Notes under the pieces: generated by a model
The model's database searches: none
Told to the model about the DNA's origin: nothing
What the model saw: only the letters and a program-made list of their open reading frames with translations
Shown here: positions 8,854 through 17,231 of the stretch, piece after piece
Layout: each line of letters begins with the position of its first letter
How positions within the stretch are numbered: the stretch's first letter is position 1
Position numbers and translations under genes: made by a program
Origin: Planococcus maritimus
Lineage (GTDB): Bacteria > Bacillota > Bacilli > Bacillales_A > Planococcaceae
NCBI RefSeq assembly: GCF_001687625.2
Contig: NZ_CP016538.2
Span: 2,944,501-3,008,500, forward strand
DNA length: 64,000 nucleotides
Direction: 5' to 3'

Positions 8854-9537
8854 ATGCTAAAGCGTTTAGCTATATGGTTTAGTGTTATCGTCACCAGATT
8901 TTTATTATTCGCCGCCACACAAATTCCATTTCAAATGGGGCTGTTTGGTGGGTATAGCGGAGTGGGCTTAACCTTGATTGGCGTCTTGCAAGCCGTACTG
9001 ATTCTTCCATTGTTATACGTTGGCTTGCGTTTATTGAGCATGGATTTTCGCGGCATCGGATGGACAGCGGCACATTGGCAAAAAGACGTTTTGCTCGGAG
9101 CCGCAGCCGCATTAGTTTGGACATTGCTCCAATTTCTGTGGATTATCCCGCAGACCGGTGGTGCAGAGCGCCAAGATGTAGCCGACATCATCGCCATGCT
9201 CGGCGGTGAATGGGCCAATGTTTGGTGGTACTTGCCGCTTGGCATTATCGGCGGCGGCCTTGTCGAAGAATTGTACAATCGCGGCTTTTTTATTGGTGCC
9301 TTCGCCGGTATATTCAAGGACTCTAAACTTGCGCTTTATGGCGCCGCCGTGTTGTCGATCGTTTTTTTCGCAGCCGGCCACTTGCCGCGGAATTGGGTTG
9401 AATGGATCGATTTGCTCATCCCAAGTGTTTTGTATACGGTTTTGTACCTGTACACCGGCAGATTGACCGCTTCGATCGTTGCTCACGCTTTATGGAACAC
9501 GACTGTGGCGATTTTAATCGTGGTGCTCTATACCTGA
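8854..9537 (+). CDS. CPBP-family intramembrane metalloprotease
   Basis: About 227 residues with 6-7 membrane helices. ATG 8854 is preferred over GTG 8845, because GGGGAG sits 8 bases before the ATG. Motifs of the CPBP (CAAX protease and bacteriocin-processing) family are present: EELYNRG (the EExxxR motif), FFAAGH and HALWN. Bacterial members process peptides or give bacteriocin self-immunity, but most are uncharacterised. A TATAAT at 8789-8794 may be the -10 element; no clear -35 is seen. Confidence 0.88.
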   Translation: MLKRLAIWFSVIVTRFLLFAATQIPFQMGLFGGYSGVGLTLIGVLQAVLILPLLYVGLRLLSMDFRGIGWTAAHWQKDVLLGAAAALVWTLLQFLWIIPQTGGAERQDVADIIAMLGGEWANVWWYLPLGIIGGGLVEELYNRGFFIGAFAGIFKDSKLALYGAAVLSIVFFAAGHLPRNWVEWIDLLIPSVLYTVLYLYTGRLTASIVAHALWNTTVAILIVVLYT

Positions 9538-9668
9538 AAACAGTCGCAAACCAAGGTTCTCTGGTTACCTCCGAAAAGAAAACAAACGATTTTGCCCAAA
9601 AGTTGATCTATTTTGCCTGTCGCTGCGTTTACTAAGCAAGAAGCACTTACAAAAAGGAGGAAAAAAAC

Positions 9669-10244
9669 ATGATCAACAAAAAATTCACCTTAATGCTCGC
9701 TGCCGGCATGTTGTCACTCGCCGCTTGTGGACAAGACGACTCAGCGAACGAAGAAGACATGCAAGCGCCAGCGGAAGAAGAAAGCGCAGAGATGGAAGAA
9801 ATGCCTGAAGAAGAACCAATGGAAGACACAGAAGAAGAGCCAATGGACGAAGAGATGGAAAATGAGGAAGATGCTGCAGGAGACGAATCTACTGAAGAAG
9901 AGCCTGCGGAGGAAGAAGCTGAGGAAGAACCAGCTGAAGACACAGAAAGCGAAGAGCAAGCAAGCGCGCCTGAAGCGATGAGCGGCGAAGCGTCCGACTT
10001 ATTGTCAAACGGCGAAATGACTAGCTTTGTCTTCAATGAAACCGGCGAATACGCAGTCTATTGCGAACCGCATCCAGTCATGCAGATGACCGTTATCGTT
10101 GAAGAAGGCGCAGAAATGATGGATACCGTCTCTGTCGACATCGCCGATTATGAATTTGGTGAAGACACAATCACCGTCGCACCGGGAACGACCATCGAAT
10201 GGACCAACCAAGACCAAGTCCAGCACAACGTCGCATTCGAATAA
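9669..10244 (+). CDS. Acidic lipoprotein with circularly permuted cupredoxin-like domain
   Basis: A 191-residue lipoprotein: signal peptide with lipobox LAAC (Cys20), then a linker of about 80 residues made almost wholly of Glu, Asp, Pro, Ala and Met. The C-terminal region of about 85 residues contains both halves of a plastocyanin/amicyanin-type copper domain in reversed order. The usual C-terminal half comes first (ETGEYAVYCEPHPVMQM, with Cys132, His135 and Met138). The usual N-terminal half follows (YEFGEDTITVAPGTTIEW to QHNV, with His186). All four type 1 copper ligands are therefore present. It is probably an outer-membrane-face electron carrier or copper-binding protein. The ribosome site is AAAGGAGG. 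Confidence 0.8.
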   Translation: MINKKFTLMLAAGMLSLAACGQDDSANEEDMQAPAEEESAEMEEMPEEEPMEDTEEEPMDEEMENEEDAAGDESTEEEPAEEEAEEEPAEDTESEEQASAPEAMSGEASDLLSNGEMTSFVFNETGEYAVYCEPHPVMQMTVIVEEGAEMMDTVSVDIADYEFGEDTITVAPGTTIEWTNQDQVQHNVAFE

Positions 10245-10260
10245 ACCATAGCGTCAATCC

Positions 10261-10304
10261 AAAAAAGCCTAAGCTCCCTTCAAAACAGGAGCTTAGGCTT
10301 TTTT
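10261..10304. terminator. Bidirectional intrinsic terminator
   Basis: A 17-bp perfect stem (AAAAAAGCCTAAGCTCC and its complement) with a 10-base loop, between the convergent cupredoxin and reductase genes. Confidence 0.95.
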
Positions 10305-10311
10305 CAGTCGC

Positions 10312-11028
10312 TTATACGCTTTGCGCGTCCGGCAAAAATTCCGCGATCGACTGCTCACGCTTATCGAGCAGGATCTGTTCGCGCGCCACCCCTTGTCCGC
10401 GAAGCAATTCAATGTTCTCTTTCAAAAACTCATCACTGCCAACGATATAAAATAAACCGTCCGCATCACTCGCAAAGCCTTTGACCGCTTCGTAATACGT
10501 TGCGCGGCTATCGACGAATTGCGCCGTGAACTTATGCTCAGGGTTTGTTTCGAAAACATCTTGGAACAAATACTGCTTGGACGAATCCACGTTCAAGGAG
10601 TGAACCGACTGAACCCCTTCGGCATTGCTCAAATACTCCAGCACAAGCGGGCGGAATGTCGCGAGGCCAACCCCTGATGACAATAGGTAGACATTCTTGT
10701 CCTCACGCTTCAGCGGCACATTGGAATGCGTCTTGAAGATCGCCACTTCGTCGCCCGGTTTCATGTCGCGCAAAATCGACTTGAACTCCGAACATTGATC
10801 TTTAATGCGCGTCGTAATGCCGATCGACTTTTCGTGCGGCAAGGTGCAGATCGACATATGGCGGATCAAGCCGCGGTTTGGTTTCTCCCCCACATCAAAC
10901 CCTTCAAATGCGAAATGAGTATGCGAGCCTTCCTGCCACGTAAAGCCTTCCGGCAAATCAAGCAGATACGTTTTTACTTCCGGGCTTTCCTCGATGATGT
11001 GATTGATTTTCGTCCAATATATTTGCAT
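10312..11028 (-). CDS. Ferredoxin-NADP reductase-like flavoprotein, Fur-controlled
   Basis: A 238-residue protein of the FAD-binding FR-type (ferredoxin reductase) fold. An N-terminal beta-barrel carries a flavin-binding RHMSICT segment (the RxYS/T-like site). The C-terminal nucleotide-binding half begins LLSSGVGLATFRPL and ends with GSDEFLKENIELL. It lacks an iron-sulfur domain, so it needs a partner or a soluble acceptor. ATG 11028 is chosen because TAGGAGGA lies just upstream. A Fur box overlaps its promoter, so a ferric or siderophore reductase role is likely (inference). Confidence 0.85.
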   Translation of the reverse strand: MQIYWTKINHIIEESPEVKTYLLDLPEGFTWQEGSHTHFAFEGFDVGEKPNRGLIRHMSICTLPHEKSIGITTRIKDQCSEFKSILRDMKPGDEVAIFKTHSNVPLKREDKNVYLLSSGVGLATFRPLVLEYLSNAEGVQSVHSLNVDSSKQYLFQDVFETNPEHKFTAQFVDSRATYYEAVKGFASDADGLFYIVGSDEFLKENIELLRGQGVAREQILLDKREQSIAEFLPDAQSV

Positions 11029-11061
11029 CGCTATTCCTCCTAAGAATTCTTTAGTACAGTT

Positions 11062-11090
11062 ATCATACCCCAATTGATAATCATTCTCAA
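11062..11090 (-). promoter_or_regulatory. Sigma-A promoter with Fur box
   Basis: On the minus strand: -35 TTGAGA (11085-11090), 17-base spacer, -10 TATGAT (11062-11067). The spacer and -35 contain a 7-1-7 Fur inverted repeat at 11075-11089, TGATAAT-C-ATTCTCA, one mismatch from the TGATAATNATTATCA consensus. Placing the operator across -35 implies iron-dependent repression of the reductase gene. Confidence 0.85.
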
Positions 11091-11135
11091 ATAAACAGTG
11101 ATTTATTTTTTCTGACAGCGGAACTGGGAATCCTC

Positions 11136-11164
11136 TTATAATCGTTGTAAATTATTGGTATAAT
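11136..11164 (+). promoter_or_regulatory. Probable extended -10 promoter
   Basis: TGGTATAAT (11156-11164) is a perfect extended -10. A weak -35 (TTATAA, 11136-11141) lies 17 bases upstream. It would drive the nuclease lipoprotein gene. Confidence 0.6.
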
Positions 11165-11269
11165 AATGAATAAAGGAACATATTTCTTCCAACAGCTCTA
11201 TCCGATCAACAGAACCGATGCCGCCAATGACCTAAATTGCACCACGACCGACAAGAGGAGTGTCTTGAA

Positions 11270-12268
11270 TTGAAAAAACAGATGAACTATTGGATCGTCT
11301 TGTTGCTGGCCGTCTTGATGGCTGGCTGCACAGACGCAGCAGAAACTGCCACCACTGAGGCAGAAGTACAACAAGAAACCACCACTGAAACCGCAGTCGC
11401 GGACGATGCGACAGAAGAAACCGAAGCACCCGAAGAAAGCGAAGAGGAAACTTCCAGCGAACAGCCAGCTGATACTGAAACCGCAGCGCCAGAAGAAGAA
11501 ACAGAAGCGCAACCGGCAGACGACCGCTTCACCGGATACGAACTCGTTGAAGTCGACGGCGGCGACCTGTCCGGCTATCGCGAAGCGAATACCGTCGTAT
11601 CCATCGGCTTTGGCGACCGTGAATACTGGGCGTTCACGAACGAACACGGCCAATTAGAGCGCGTCATCGCGGACGAAATCATCTTGCAAGATGACGCGAG
11701 CGAACCGGTCTTGTCAACCGGCCGTTATTATTCCGACGAAGCCAAAGTGCCAGGCGTCGAAAGCGATATTCTGGACGAAGGGCACGTCATCGCAGATTCA
11801 CTCGGCGGGGTATCGAACGCCTATAATATCACCCCGCAAGAAAGCACGCTCAACCGCCACGGCGACCAGGCGTATATGGAAGACGTCATTCGTGATGCGG
11901 GCGGCGCCACCGATTTCGAAGCCATCATCAGCTATCCCGATACCGAAACGCAAATTCCGTCCAGCTACCAATACAGCTACACCGTTAGAGGCAACGAAGT
12001 GGTCGACACATTCGATAACGTCAACCCCGATGAAGTCAACGCCGCCCTCGGCTTGACCGACAGTGAGCCCGCAGAAGCAGAAGCAAGCGCGCCGGAAACG
12101 AGCAGCCCAGCCGCAAGCGGTGACGTCTCAAGCGTCGACACTAACGGCAACGGCCAAGTGACGATCCAAGAAGCCAAAGACGCCGGCTTCACCATGCCGA
12201 TCACGAGCGACCATTGGCTCTATCCGCATATGGACGATCGAGATGGCGACGGGATGGTTGGGGAATAA
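11270..12268 (+). CDS. Secreted DNA/RNA non-specific endonuclease lipoprotein with C-terminal EF-hand/Excalibur-like tail
   Basis: TTG 11270 is chosen because GAGGAG lies about 10 bases upstream. The signal peptide ends in lipobox LMAGC (Cys20). A Thr/Glu/Ala-rich linker follows to about residue 85. The catalytic domain carries DEGHVIADSLGG (about 169-180) and an asparagine-containing NAYNITPQ stretch, matching the DxGHxIA motif of the beta-beta-alpha-metal endonuclease family (Endonuclea_NS_2). Near the C-terminus are two Ca-binding-like segments (DTNGNGQVT and DDRDGDGMVGE). It probably degrades extracellular nucleic acid at the cell surface for nutrition. Confidence 0.85.
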   Translation: MKKQMNYWIVLLLAVLMAGCTDAAETATTEAEVQQETTTETAVADDATEETEAPEESEEETSSEQPADTETAAPEEETEAQPADDRFTGYELVEVDGGDLSGYREANTVVSIGFGDREYWAFTNEHGQLERVIADEIILQDDASEPVLSTGRYYSDEAKVPGVESDILDEGHVIADSLGGVSNAYNITPQESTLNRHGDQAYMEDVIRDAGGATDFEAIISYPDTETQIPSSYQYSYTVRGNEVVDTFDNVNPDEVNAALGLTDSEPAEAEASAPETSSPAASGDVSSVDTNGNGQVTIQEAKDAGFTMPITSDHWLYPHMDDRDGDGMVGE

Positions 12269-12305
12269 GTTTTTGAAGAAAGATTTAACTGAAACGCATC
12301 ATCTG

Positions 12306-12334
12306 AAAACACTGAGATTTTGTCAGTGTTTTTT
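12306..12334 (+). terminator. Intrinsic terminator after the nuclease gene
   Basis: Stem ACACTGA / TCAGTGT followed by a T run, about 40 bases after the stop codon. Confidence 0.8.
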
Positions 12335-12425
12335 GTTTTACAATATAAAAAACACCGCTATGAGCGATGCTTTTGCCGTTTCTTCTTAAATTGTCAGTTG
12401 GAACTGAGTCTACGTTTCGCCGCAT

Positions 12426-12860
12426 TTAAATCCTCTTCCAATCATGCGCTCCCTTCGCCCAACCCCCAATCGCGACACCCATCGCAATCAAAGGCGACGC
12501 GAATTCGACATCTTCCATCACCAAATACTGGTGGCCAAGCGGCATCAGTTTCCCCGACAGCAATAACTCTTCCCGCAGCTTCAAATAACGCTTCGGGCAT
12601 TTCGCCGTGGTCGTGCCTGCAAACTTCGAGCCGCGTTGCACGACAAACTGCTCCCCTTGGTAAAACCCGCTCGCATCCGCCCCGCGCTTTGACGTGATAT
12701 AGAACAATTCCGGCGGTGTCTCATGATAAAGCTTCACCATCCCGCTATCGAACGGATCAATCGCCTGCTCTTCCCCGGTCGCCGGATCCACCTCAAAAAA
12801 GCGGTACACTTCCCCAAACTCCGGATGCTCAATCGCCGCAACAAAAAACTCCTTTTCCAT
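12426..12860 (-). CDS. DUF4357-type hypothetical protein
   Basis: About 144 residues from ATG 12860 (GGGGGAAGG upstream; an alternative ATG at 12896 would add 12). The C-terminal half resembles the DUF4357 domain: a helix (RYLKLREELLLSG), then LVMEDVEFASPLIAMGVAIGG and a final WK. The domain is often found in putative nuclease- or methylase-associated proteins, and its function is unknown. The N-terminal half, with FEVDPATGEEQAID, is not recognised. No signal peptide. Confidence 0.7.
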   Translation of the reverse strand: MEKEFFVAAIEHPEFGEVYRFFEVDPATGEEQAIDPFDSGMVKLYHETPPELFYITSKRGADASGFYQGEQFVVQRGSKFAGTTTAKCPKRYLKLREELLLSGKLMPLGHQYLVMEDVEFASPLIAMGVAIGGWAKGAHDWKRI

Positions 12861-12971
12861 CAGCCTTCCCCCTATTCTAAGAAAATTGCCTTTCATCTCT
12901 TAGATAGATGGACACTGCGGAAAAGGAGACAGGATGTTGAAAGTTTTTTTAAAAAATTTACTGTGAATACT

Positions 12972-13208
12972 TTATTGCTTCAGTAACGACTGAACACGCT
13001 GCGGATCGAAGCCGAGCACCCACTCGCCGTTGACATTCGCCTGTGGGACGCCCATTTGGCCAGTGGTTTGAACAAGGCGGTTCGCCGCTGCCTGATCTTC
13101 CTGGACGTTGACCTCGGTGTAAGCAACCCCGTTTTGATCCAAATAATTTTTGAGCATAGTGCAGTATGGGCATGTATTGGTTGAGTAAACAGTTACTTGG
13201 TTTTGCAT
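12972..13208 (-). CDS. Glutaredoxin-like protein
   Basis: A 78-residue glutaredoxin with the active site CPYC at residues 13-16. The cis-proline loop reads GVPQANVNG in place of the usual TVP, and no membrane segment is present. It is the single-domain NrdH/YruB-like size. It probably reduces disulfides or mixed thiols in the cytoplasm; in bacilli the thiol donor would be bacillithiol or thioredoxin reductase. The ribosome site is AGGAGG, 7 bases before the ATG. It is monocistronic. Confidence 0.9.
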   Translation of the reverse strand: MQNQVTVYSTNTCPYCTMLKNYLDQNGVAYTEVNVQEDQAAANRLVQTTGQMGVPQANVNGEWVLGFDPQRVQSLLKQ

Positions 13209-13393
13209 GTGGGTTCCTCCTGTTTGATAAGTTATTTATAAACTAAATATACCTTCCGGGGTATTATTTTTCAAATAGATTGCTCACGGATTTAAGCGTA
13301 ATGAGTATATGCCCAGCCGTAATTCAGATAGCTCTTCCTTCAGGCACATTTTTACTATAATGTAGGTATAAACAAAGGAGAGGATTTTCTGCC

Positions 13394-13978
13394 ATGGCTA
13401 AGATTCCAGTAAAACTAGTTGCCGGTTTAGCAATAAAGCACGGACCGAAAGTCGTTGACCAACTTACGAAAAACGCCCATCTCATAAAACCGGCTGTTGA
13501 TAAAATTGACCAATTTGCTAAACAGCAAAATGAGCGCAAGAACGAGAAAGTCACCTCAAGAACAACTCCTTATCTGGAGCAGCATTACCAGTTTTACAAT
13601 GACGAGATTCTTCCGAGTTTGAGTACCAGCCAAAGAAGCGAGCTGATTGGTTATAAACTTGATCTTAAGAAAATACTCGAACAAGTCAGCGTAGATAAAA
13701 AGAAAGTCGCTCTCCCCAACAAGAAAAGCAAGAAATGGGAACAGGTATTATCTCAAATCGAAGGCAAGCTGAACGCAAAGGATTACGAGGAATATTTAAA
13801 GCTCTATCATAACCCTGAAAGTGAAAGCACTTATTTTCAAGGCTATGAACAAAACACGGCCACTTTTAAGAAGCTCTTGGCTGAGAATGATTCCGACAAA
13901 ATACGTGTATATCTTTCTAAGCAAACCAATATGAGCTCGGAAGACATTACCCGGGATTTCTTCCTCGAATTTTCATAA
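13394..13978 (+). CDS. Hypothetical protein, 194 residues
   Basis: A lysine-rich, mostly helical 194-residue protein (MAKIPVKLVAGLAIKHG at the N-terminus). It has no clear signal peptide, although the first 15 residues are mildly amphipathic. I do not recognise the family. The ribosome site AAAGGAGAGG precedes ATG 13394, and TATAAT at 13356-13361 is a likely -10. It is followed by a strong terminator and convergent with the helicase gene. Confidence 0.7.
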   Translation: MAKIPVKLVAGLAIKHGPKVVDQLTKNAHLIKPAVDKIDQFAKQQNERKNEKVTSRTTPYLEQHYQFYNDEILPSLSTSQRSELIGYKLDLKKILEQVSVDKKKVALPNKKSKKWEQVLSQIEGKLNAKDYEEYLKLYHNPESESTYFQGYEQNTATFKKLLAENDSDKIRVYLSKQTNMSSEDITRDFFLEFS

Positions 13979-13998
13979 TAACTTTAGTTAATACCAAA

Positions 13999-14039
13999 AG
14001 GACCACAGAGAGAGTAGTACGACGCTCCCCTGTGGTCCT
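13999..14039. terminator. Bidirectional intrinsic terminator
   Basis: A 10-bp perfect stem AGGACCACAG / CTGTGGTCCT with a 21-base loop, between convergent genes. Confidence 0.8.
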
Positions 14040-14040
14040 C

Positions 14041-16461
14041 TTAATTTCTTTTCGCTGCCTTACGCTCAAAATAAGCATGCAGTCGATATTCCGCAATTTC
14101 CTTTGTCCAGTCATATAGAATTCGTTGATGCTCTATAGTTGGCGATAAATTCAATGAAAACAACTTATCATCGAATGTCACTAAACCGCCTTTCGCACTA
14201 CTGCTCCATTTCGTCATCGGCATCCGTTCAATCAGATCTGCAATTTTCTTTTCATCGTAATTCCTGAGCTTTCTGCCCTGCACATCATTGAAGTCTTCAT
14301 TCAAACGGTATTGTTTCGCCGTCAGGAATTCGTGGAAATACGGTGCGGCTTCCACTGGCGTGATTGGCTTCAGCCAACTCTCCATGCCCCTCGAAAGCAT
14401 GTAACTCAATATAACCATCTTATAGCTTTTATTCATGCCGGTCTTCTCAACTTCCAAAAACCAATTCTGATGCTTTATCCATACTTCAATCTCGTTTGCA
14501 TTCAGCTCCGCCGCATAAGCGAGCAGGCCGAACCAGCTGCCAAATTCTTGCTTGATTGTTTTCGAGTCCGCCGTTCCTTGGAGATGAAATTCCAAATATG
14601 TCGGTCGTCTGCCGAGCTCACGCTTTAATTCACGGTAAGCAAGAACCATTGCTTCTTTTCTAGGCGCTCGTTTTTTCCGTAGCTCTTCCAATAAATTGAC
14701 GACTGCCAATTCTAAAATGAAATCGCAATTCGCAGGAACTAACGGTTCGACACCTTGAGCTTTTCCTTTGGACTGTGGCGCTGTATCAAATACGGAAAGC
14801 TTTAAATCCGCGTTACGGTAGTTGCCGATAAAGTCGATAATGACGCAATGATCTTTTTCGTCCGCAATGCGCAGTCCCCGGCCGATTTGCTGGGTGTAGA
14901 CTGTGAGCGACTCGGTAGGACGGATGAATAGCAAAGTATCCACTTTTGGAATATCGACGCCTTCATTGAACAAATCAACCGTGAAGATAATTTCCAAGTC
15001 TCCTGAATCCAACTTAGCTCTCGCTGCTTTCCTTTCTTCTGCAGGCGTACCGCCCGATAAGCTCATCGAACGAATGCCGCGCTCCAGGAAAAATTGATCC
15101 ATAAACTGCGTCTGTCGAACCGTCGAACAAAAGACAATCGTACGCGTTTGTTTGTGCTTTTGCCACGCCTCAAATACCGCTTCAGCATAGTCTTCCCTCA
15201 GTTGCGCCTGAAGCAGTTCCTCTTCATCATAGCGGTTCCCGAGCCAGCGAATCTTCGAGTAATCGGTGTTGTCGTATACGCCAAAATAACGAAACGGCGC
15301 GAGCCAATTGCGTTCGATGGCATCGAGGAAATGAATCGAAATGGCCACGTTGCCATCGCATAAGGCATAGACATCCTGGTTGTCCATCCGATCCGGTGTT
15401 GCTGTGATCCCGAGTAAAAACTGCGGATCAAAATGCTCCATCAACCTTCTATAAGTCGGAGAAGCTGCATGGTGGAATTCATCCACGACAATTAAATCGA
15501 ACGCATCCCGCTCGAATTGATCCAAGTGATACTCGCTTCCCAGTGTATAGATGGAAGCGAACAGAAAATCCGCGGAGGTATCTTTTTCAGTTGCATGGTA
15601 GAACGCAGATTTTTTATGTGGATGAACTTTTTGGAATGATTCTTTTGCCTGCTGGAGGATCTCCTGGCGATGGGCAACAAACAACACTCGTTTGAATTTC
15701 TTCGCAAAAAACGCCGCGAGATAAGTTTTCCCAAGCCCTGTCGCAAGCACAGCCATCGCGCGAGTGTATTCTTCCTTTATCACAGTATCGAGTGCATCAA
15801 GCGCTTCCTGCTGGGCAGGCCGAGGCTTTAATTCGGTTATGTACGGGGCTGCTGTTTCAATAATTTCTTGGGACTGCGCTCCCCCCAGCATAAGCCCGGT
15901 TTCTTCTGCTTCCGACCACACAGGGCTGATGGGCCGTTTGAGATTCGCTTTTTCATGAAGCATTTTATATTCCTGGAGCGTTTCTTTGTTCAAAGGAATC
16001 GTCTGATCGGCGTAGAAATGCGCTAAAAACTGCTCATCCGCTTCATCAAATACCGTTTCATCCACTGAAGTCGGCGCCATCAAATTCCATTCCACCCCTT
16101 CGGTCAATGCGGAGCGGGACAGGTTGGACGAGCCAACAATCAGATGCGAAGTTTCTTTTCCGCGGAATAAGTAAGATTTCGGATGAAACGAAGCACCTCC
16201 GCTTTTCCATAAACGAATTTCAGCAGAAGGTAATTCATCTAGCAGAATCTCAAGTGCTTCCGGTTGCGTTACGAAAAGATAATCACCAATCAATAGCTTG
16301 ATGGGCACACCTCGGTCCGCAGCTTCTTTCAAAAATGGTGTTACGATTCTCACACCCGACTTCATCGCAAATGCCATGATCCAATTAATCTCTACAGCAT
16401 TTTGAGAAAGTCGGCTCAAGTGATTCACGAGCTGAGAAGTGACTAGTTGCAGTTTACTCAT
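14041..16461 (-). CDS. SF2 DEAD/DEAH helicase with N-terminal phospholipase D-like nuclease domain
   Basis: About 806 residues from ATG 16461, which overlaps the stop of the MazG-like gene. Residues 1-170 form a PLD-type domain with the HxK motif in FHPKSYLF (about 92-99) and VGSSNLSRSA. Next comes a full SF2 helicase core: Walker A ATGLGKT (about 240-246), DEFH (about 327-330), TATPDR, then domain 2 with GVDIPKVDTLLF and QQIGRGLR. The C-terminal 200 residues are unassigned. This is the type III restriction-like (ResIII) helicase/nuclease class often found in defence loci. Base composition is like the chromosome, unlike the AT-rich island next door. Confidence 0.9.
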   Translation of the reverse strand: MSKLQLVTSQLVNHLSRLSQNAVEINWIMAFAMKSGVRIVTPFLKEAADRGVPIKLLIGDYLFVTQPEALEILLDELPSAEIRLWKSGGASFHPKSYLFRGKETSHLIVGSSNLSRSALTEGVEWNLMAPTSVDETVFDEADEQFLAHFYADQTIPLNKETLQEYKMLHEKANLKRPISPVWSEAEETGLMLGGAQSQEIIETAAPYITELKPRPAQQEALDALDTVIKEEYTRAMAVLATGLGKTYLAAFFAKKFKRVLFVAHRQEILQQAKESFQKVHPHKKSAFYHATEKDTSADFLFASIYTLGSEYHLDQFERDAFDLIVVDEFHHAASPTYRRLMEHFDPQFLLGITATPDRMDNQDVYALCDGNVAISIHFLDAIERNWLAPFRYFGVYDNTDYSKIRWLGNRYDEEELLQAQLREDYAEAVFEAWQKHKQTRTIVFCSTVRQTQFMDQFFLERGIRSMSLSGGTPAEERKAARAKLDSGDLEIIFTVDLFNEGVDIPKVDTLLFIRPTESLTVYTQQIGRGLRIADEKDHCVIIDFIGNYRNADLKLSVFDTAPQSKGKAQGVEPLVPANCDFILELAVVNLLEELRKKRAPRKEAMVLAYRELKRELGRRPTYLEFHLQGTADSKTIKQEFGSWFGLLAYAAELNANEIEVWIKHQNWFLEVEKTGMNKSYKMVILSYMLSRGMESWLKPITPVEAAPYFHEFLTAKQYRLNEDFNDVQGRKLRNYDEKKIADLIERMPMTKWSSSAKGGLVTFDDKLFSLNLSPTIEHQRILYDWTKEIAEYRLHAYFERKAAKRN

Positions 16462-16780
16462 CCTCAACCTCGATTAAAAAGATACGCTCTTTAAAGCCGC
16501 CGCGTTTTTCTGCTTTTTTGACACGAACTTCTTCAACTTCTTCAAACGAAGATCCATTGAGTTCCGCAGCTGCATGAATCAGCTCGAGAATGTCTGCGAG
16601 CTCTTCTATTGCATCTTTCTGATTATCAGTTTTCTCATATTCACGAAGCTCCTCTGTGAGTTTCTTCGTTACTTCTGTGTTGTATTCTTCTTCTGATAAA
16701 ATACGGGTTTCGAATTGAAGACCGCTGTTTTCGATTACTTGTGGGATTTTATCTCTTACTAGCTTTTTATATATTGTCAT
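16454..16780 (-). CDS. MazG-like nucleotide pyrophosphohydrolase
   Basis: 108 residues from ATG 16780 (AAAGGAGAT upstream). It begins YKKLVRDKIPQVIE, the hallmark of the short all-alpha NTP-PPase (COG4997-like) group. Metal-binding glutamates are in EELREYEK and AIEELADILELI. Family members hydrolyse (non-canonical) NTPs to NMP and pyrophosphate. Its last codons overlap the helicase start (ATGAGTAA), so the two genes are translationally coupled and probably work together. Confidence 0.85.
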   Translation of the reverse strand: MTIYKKLVRDKIPQVIENSGLQFETRILSEEEYNTEVTKKLTEELREYEKTDNQKDAIEELADILELIHAAAELNGSSFEEVEEVRVKKAEKRGGFKERIFLIEVEDE

Positions 16781-16806
16781 ATACTTATCTCCTTTTGAAT
16801 TTCTTA

Positions 16807-17028
16807 TTAACAAGTAGGATATATATATATTGATTTGTGATAAACCACTCTATCATACGCATATATATATCCTTCTACTAGTCGCGGAGGCAGACAAATT
16901 ACTCCCTCAAACTCTTCTATGTCGTGTATATCATAGTTCAAAATAATAATATCTCCCTTACTACTATTACGTATATTAGTAAGGGTACTTAGGATATCAT
17001 CGGTTAGCCCCAGTATTACATTCAACAA
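16807..17028 (-). CDS. Possible small hypothetical protein, 73 residues
   Basis: An AT-rich ORF with tandem TTG starts at 17028 and 17025, preceded by AAAGGGGGAAC. The product is hydrophobic at its N-terminus and acidic in the middle (YDIHDIEEFEGV). I do not recognise it. It lies just upstream of the MazG-like gene on the same strand. Its reality is uncertain because AT-rich DNA here also gives chance ORFs. Confidence 0.4.
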   Translation of the reverse strand: MLNVILGLTDDILSTLTNIRNSSKGDIIILNYDIHDIEEFEGVICLPPRLVEGYIYAYDRVVYHKSIYIYPTC

Positions 17029-17231
17029 TTATAGTTCCCCCTTTAAAGTAGTGAAAGCTGTTCACTTAAAGGTTACTAATTTATAAAATGACTAGTCTTC
17101 ATTCAAGGATGCACCTCTATTTTTTACTGGTAGTGATTATAATCAATTAATTAATACATGACACCCAAAATAGTTCTCAAAAAATGGTATTATTATGTAC
17201 TAAAGTAAATTTATTTGAAGAGGTGTTTTTT

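Noticed and set aside
9727..9981. Lysine-rich ORF on + and phenylalanine-rich ORF on - within the acidic lipoprotein gene
   Set aside because: These are other-frame readings of the GAA/GAG-rich Glu linker; no ribosome site, biased composition.
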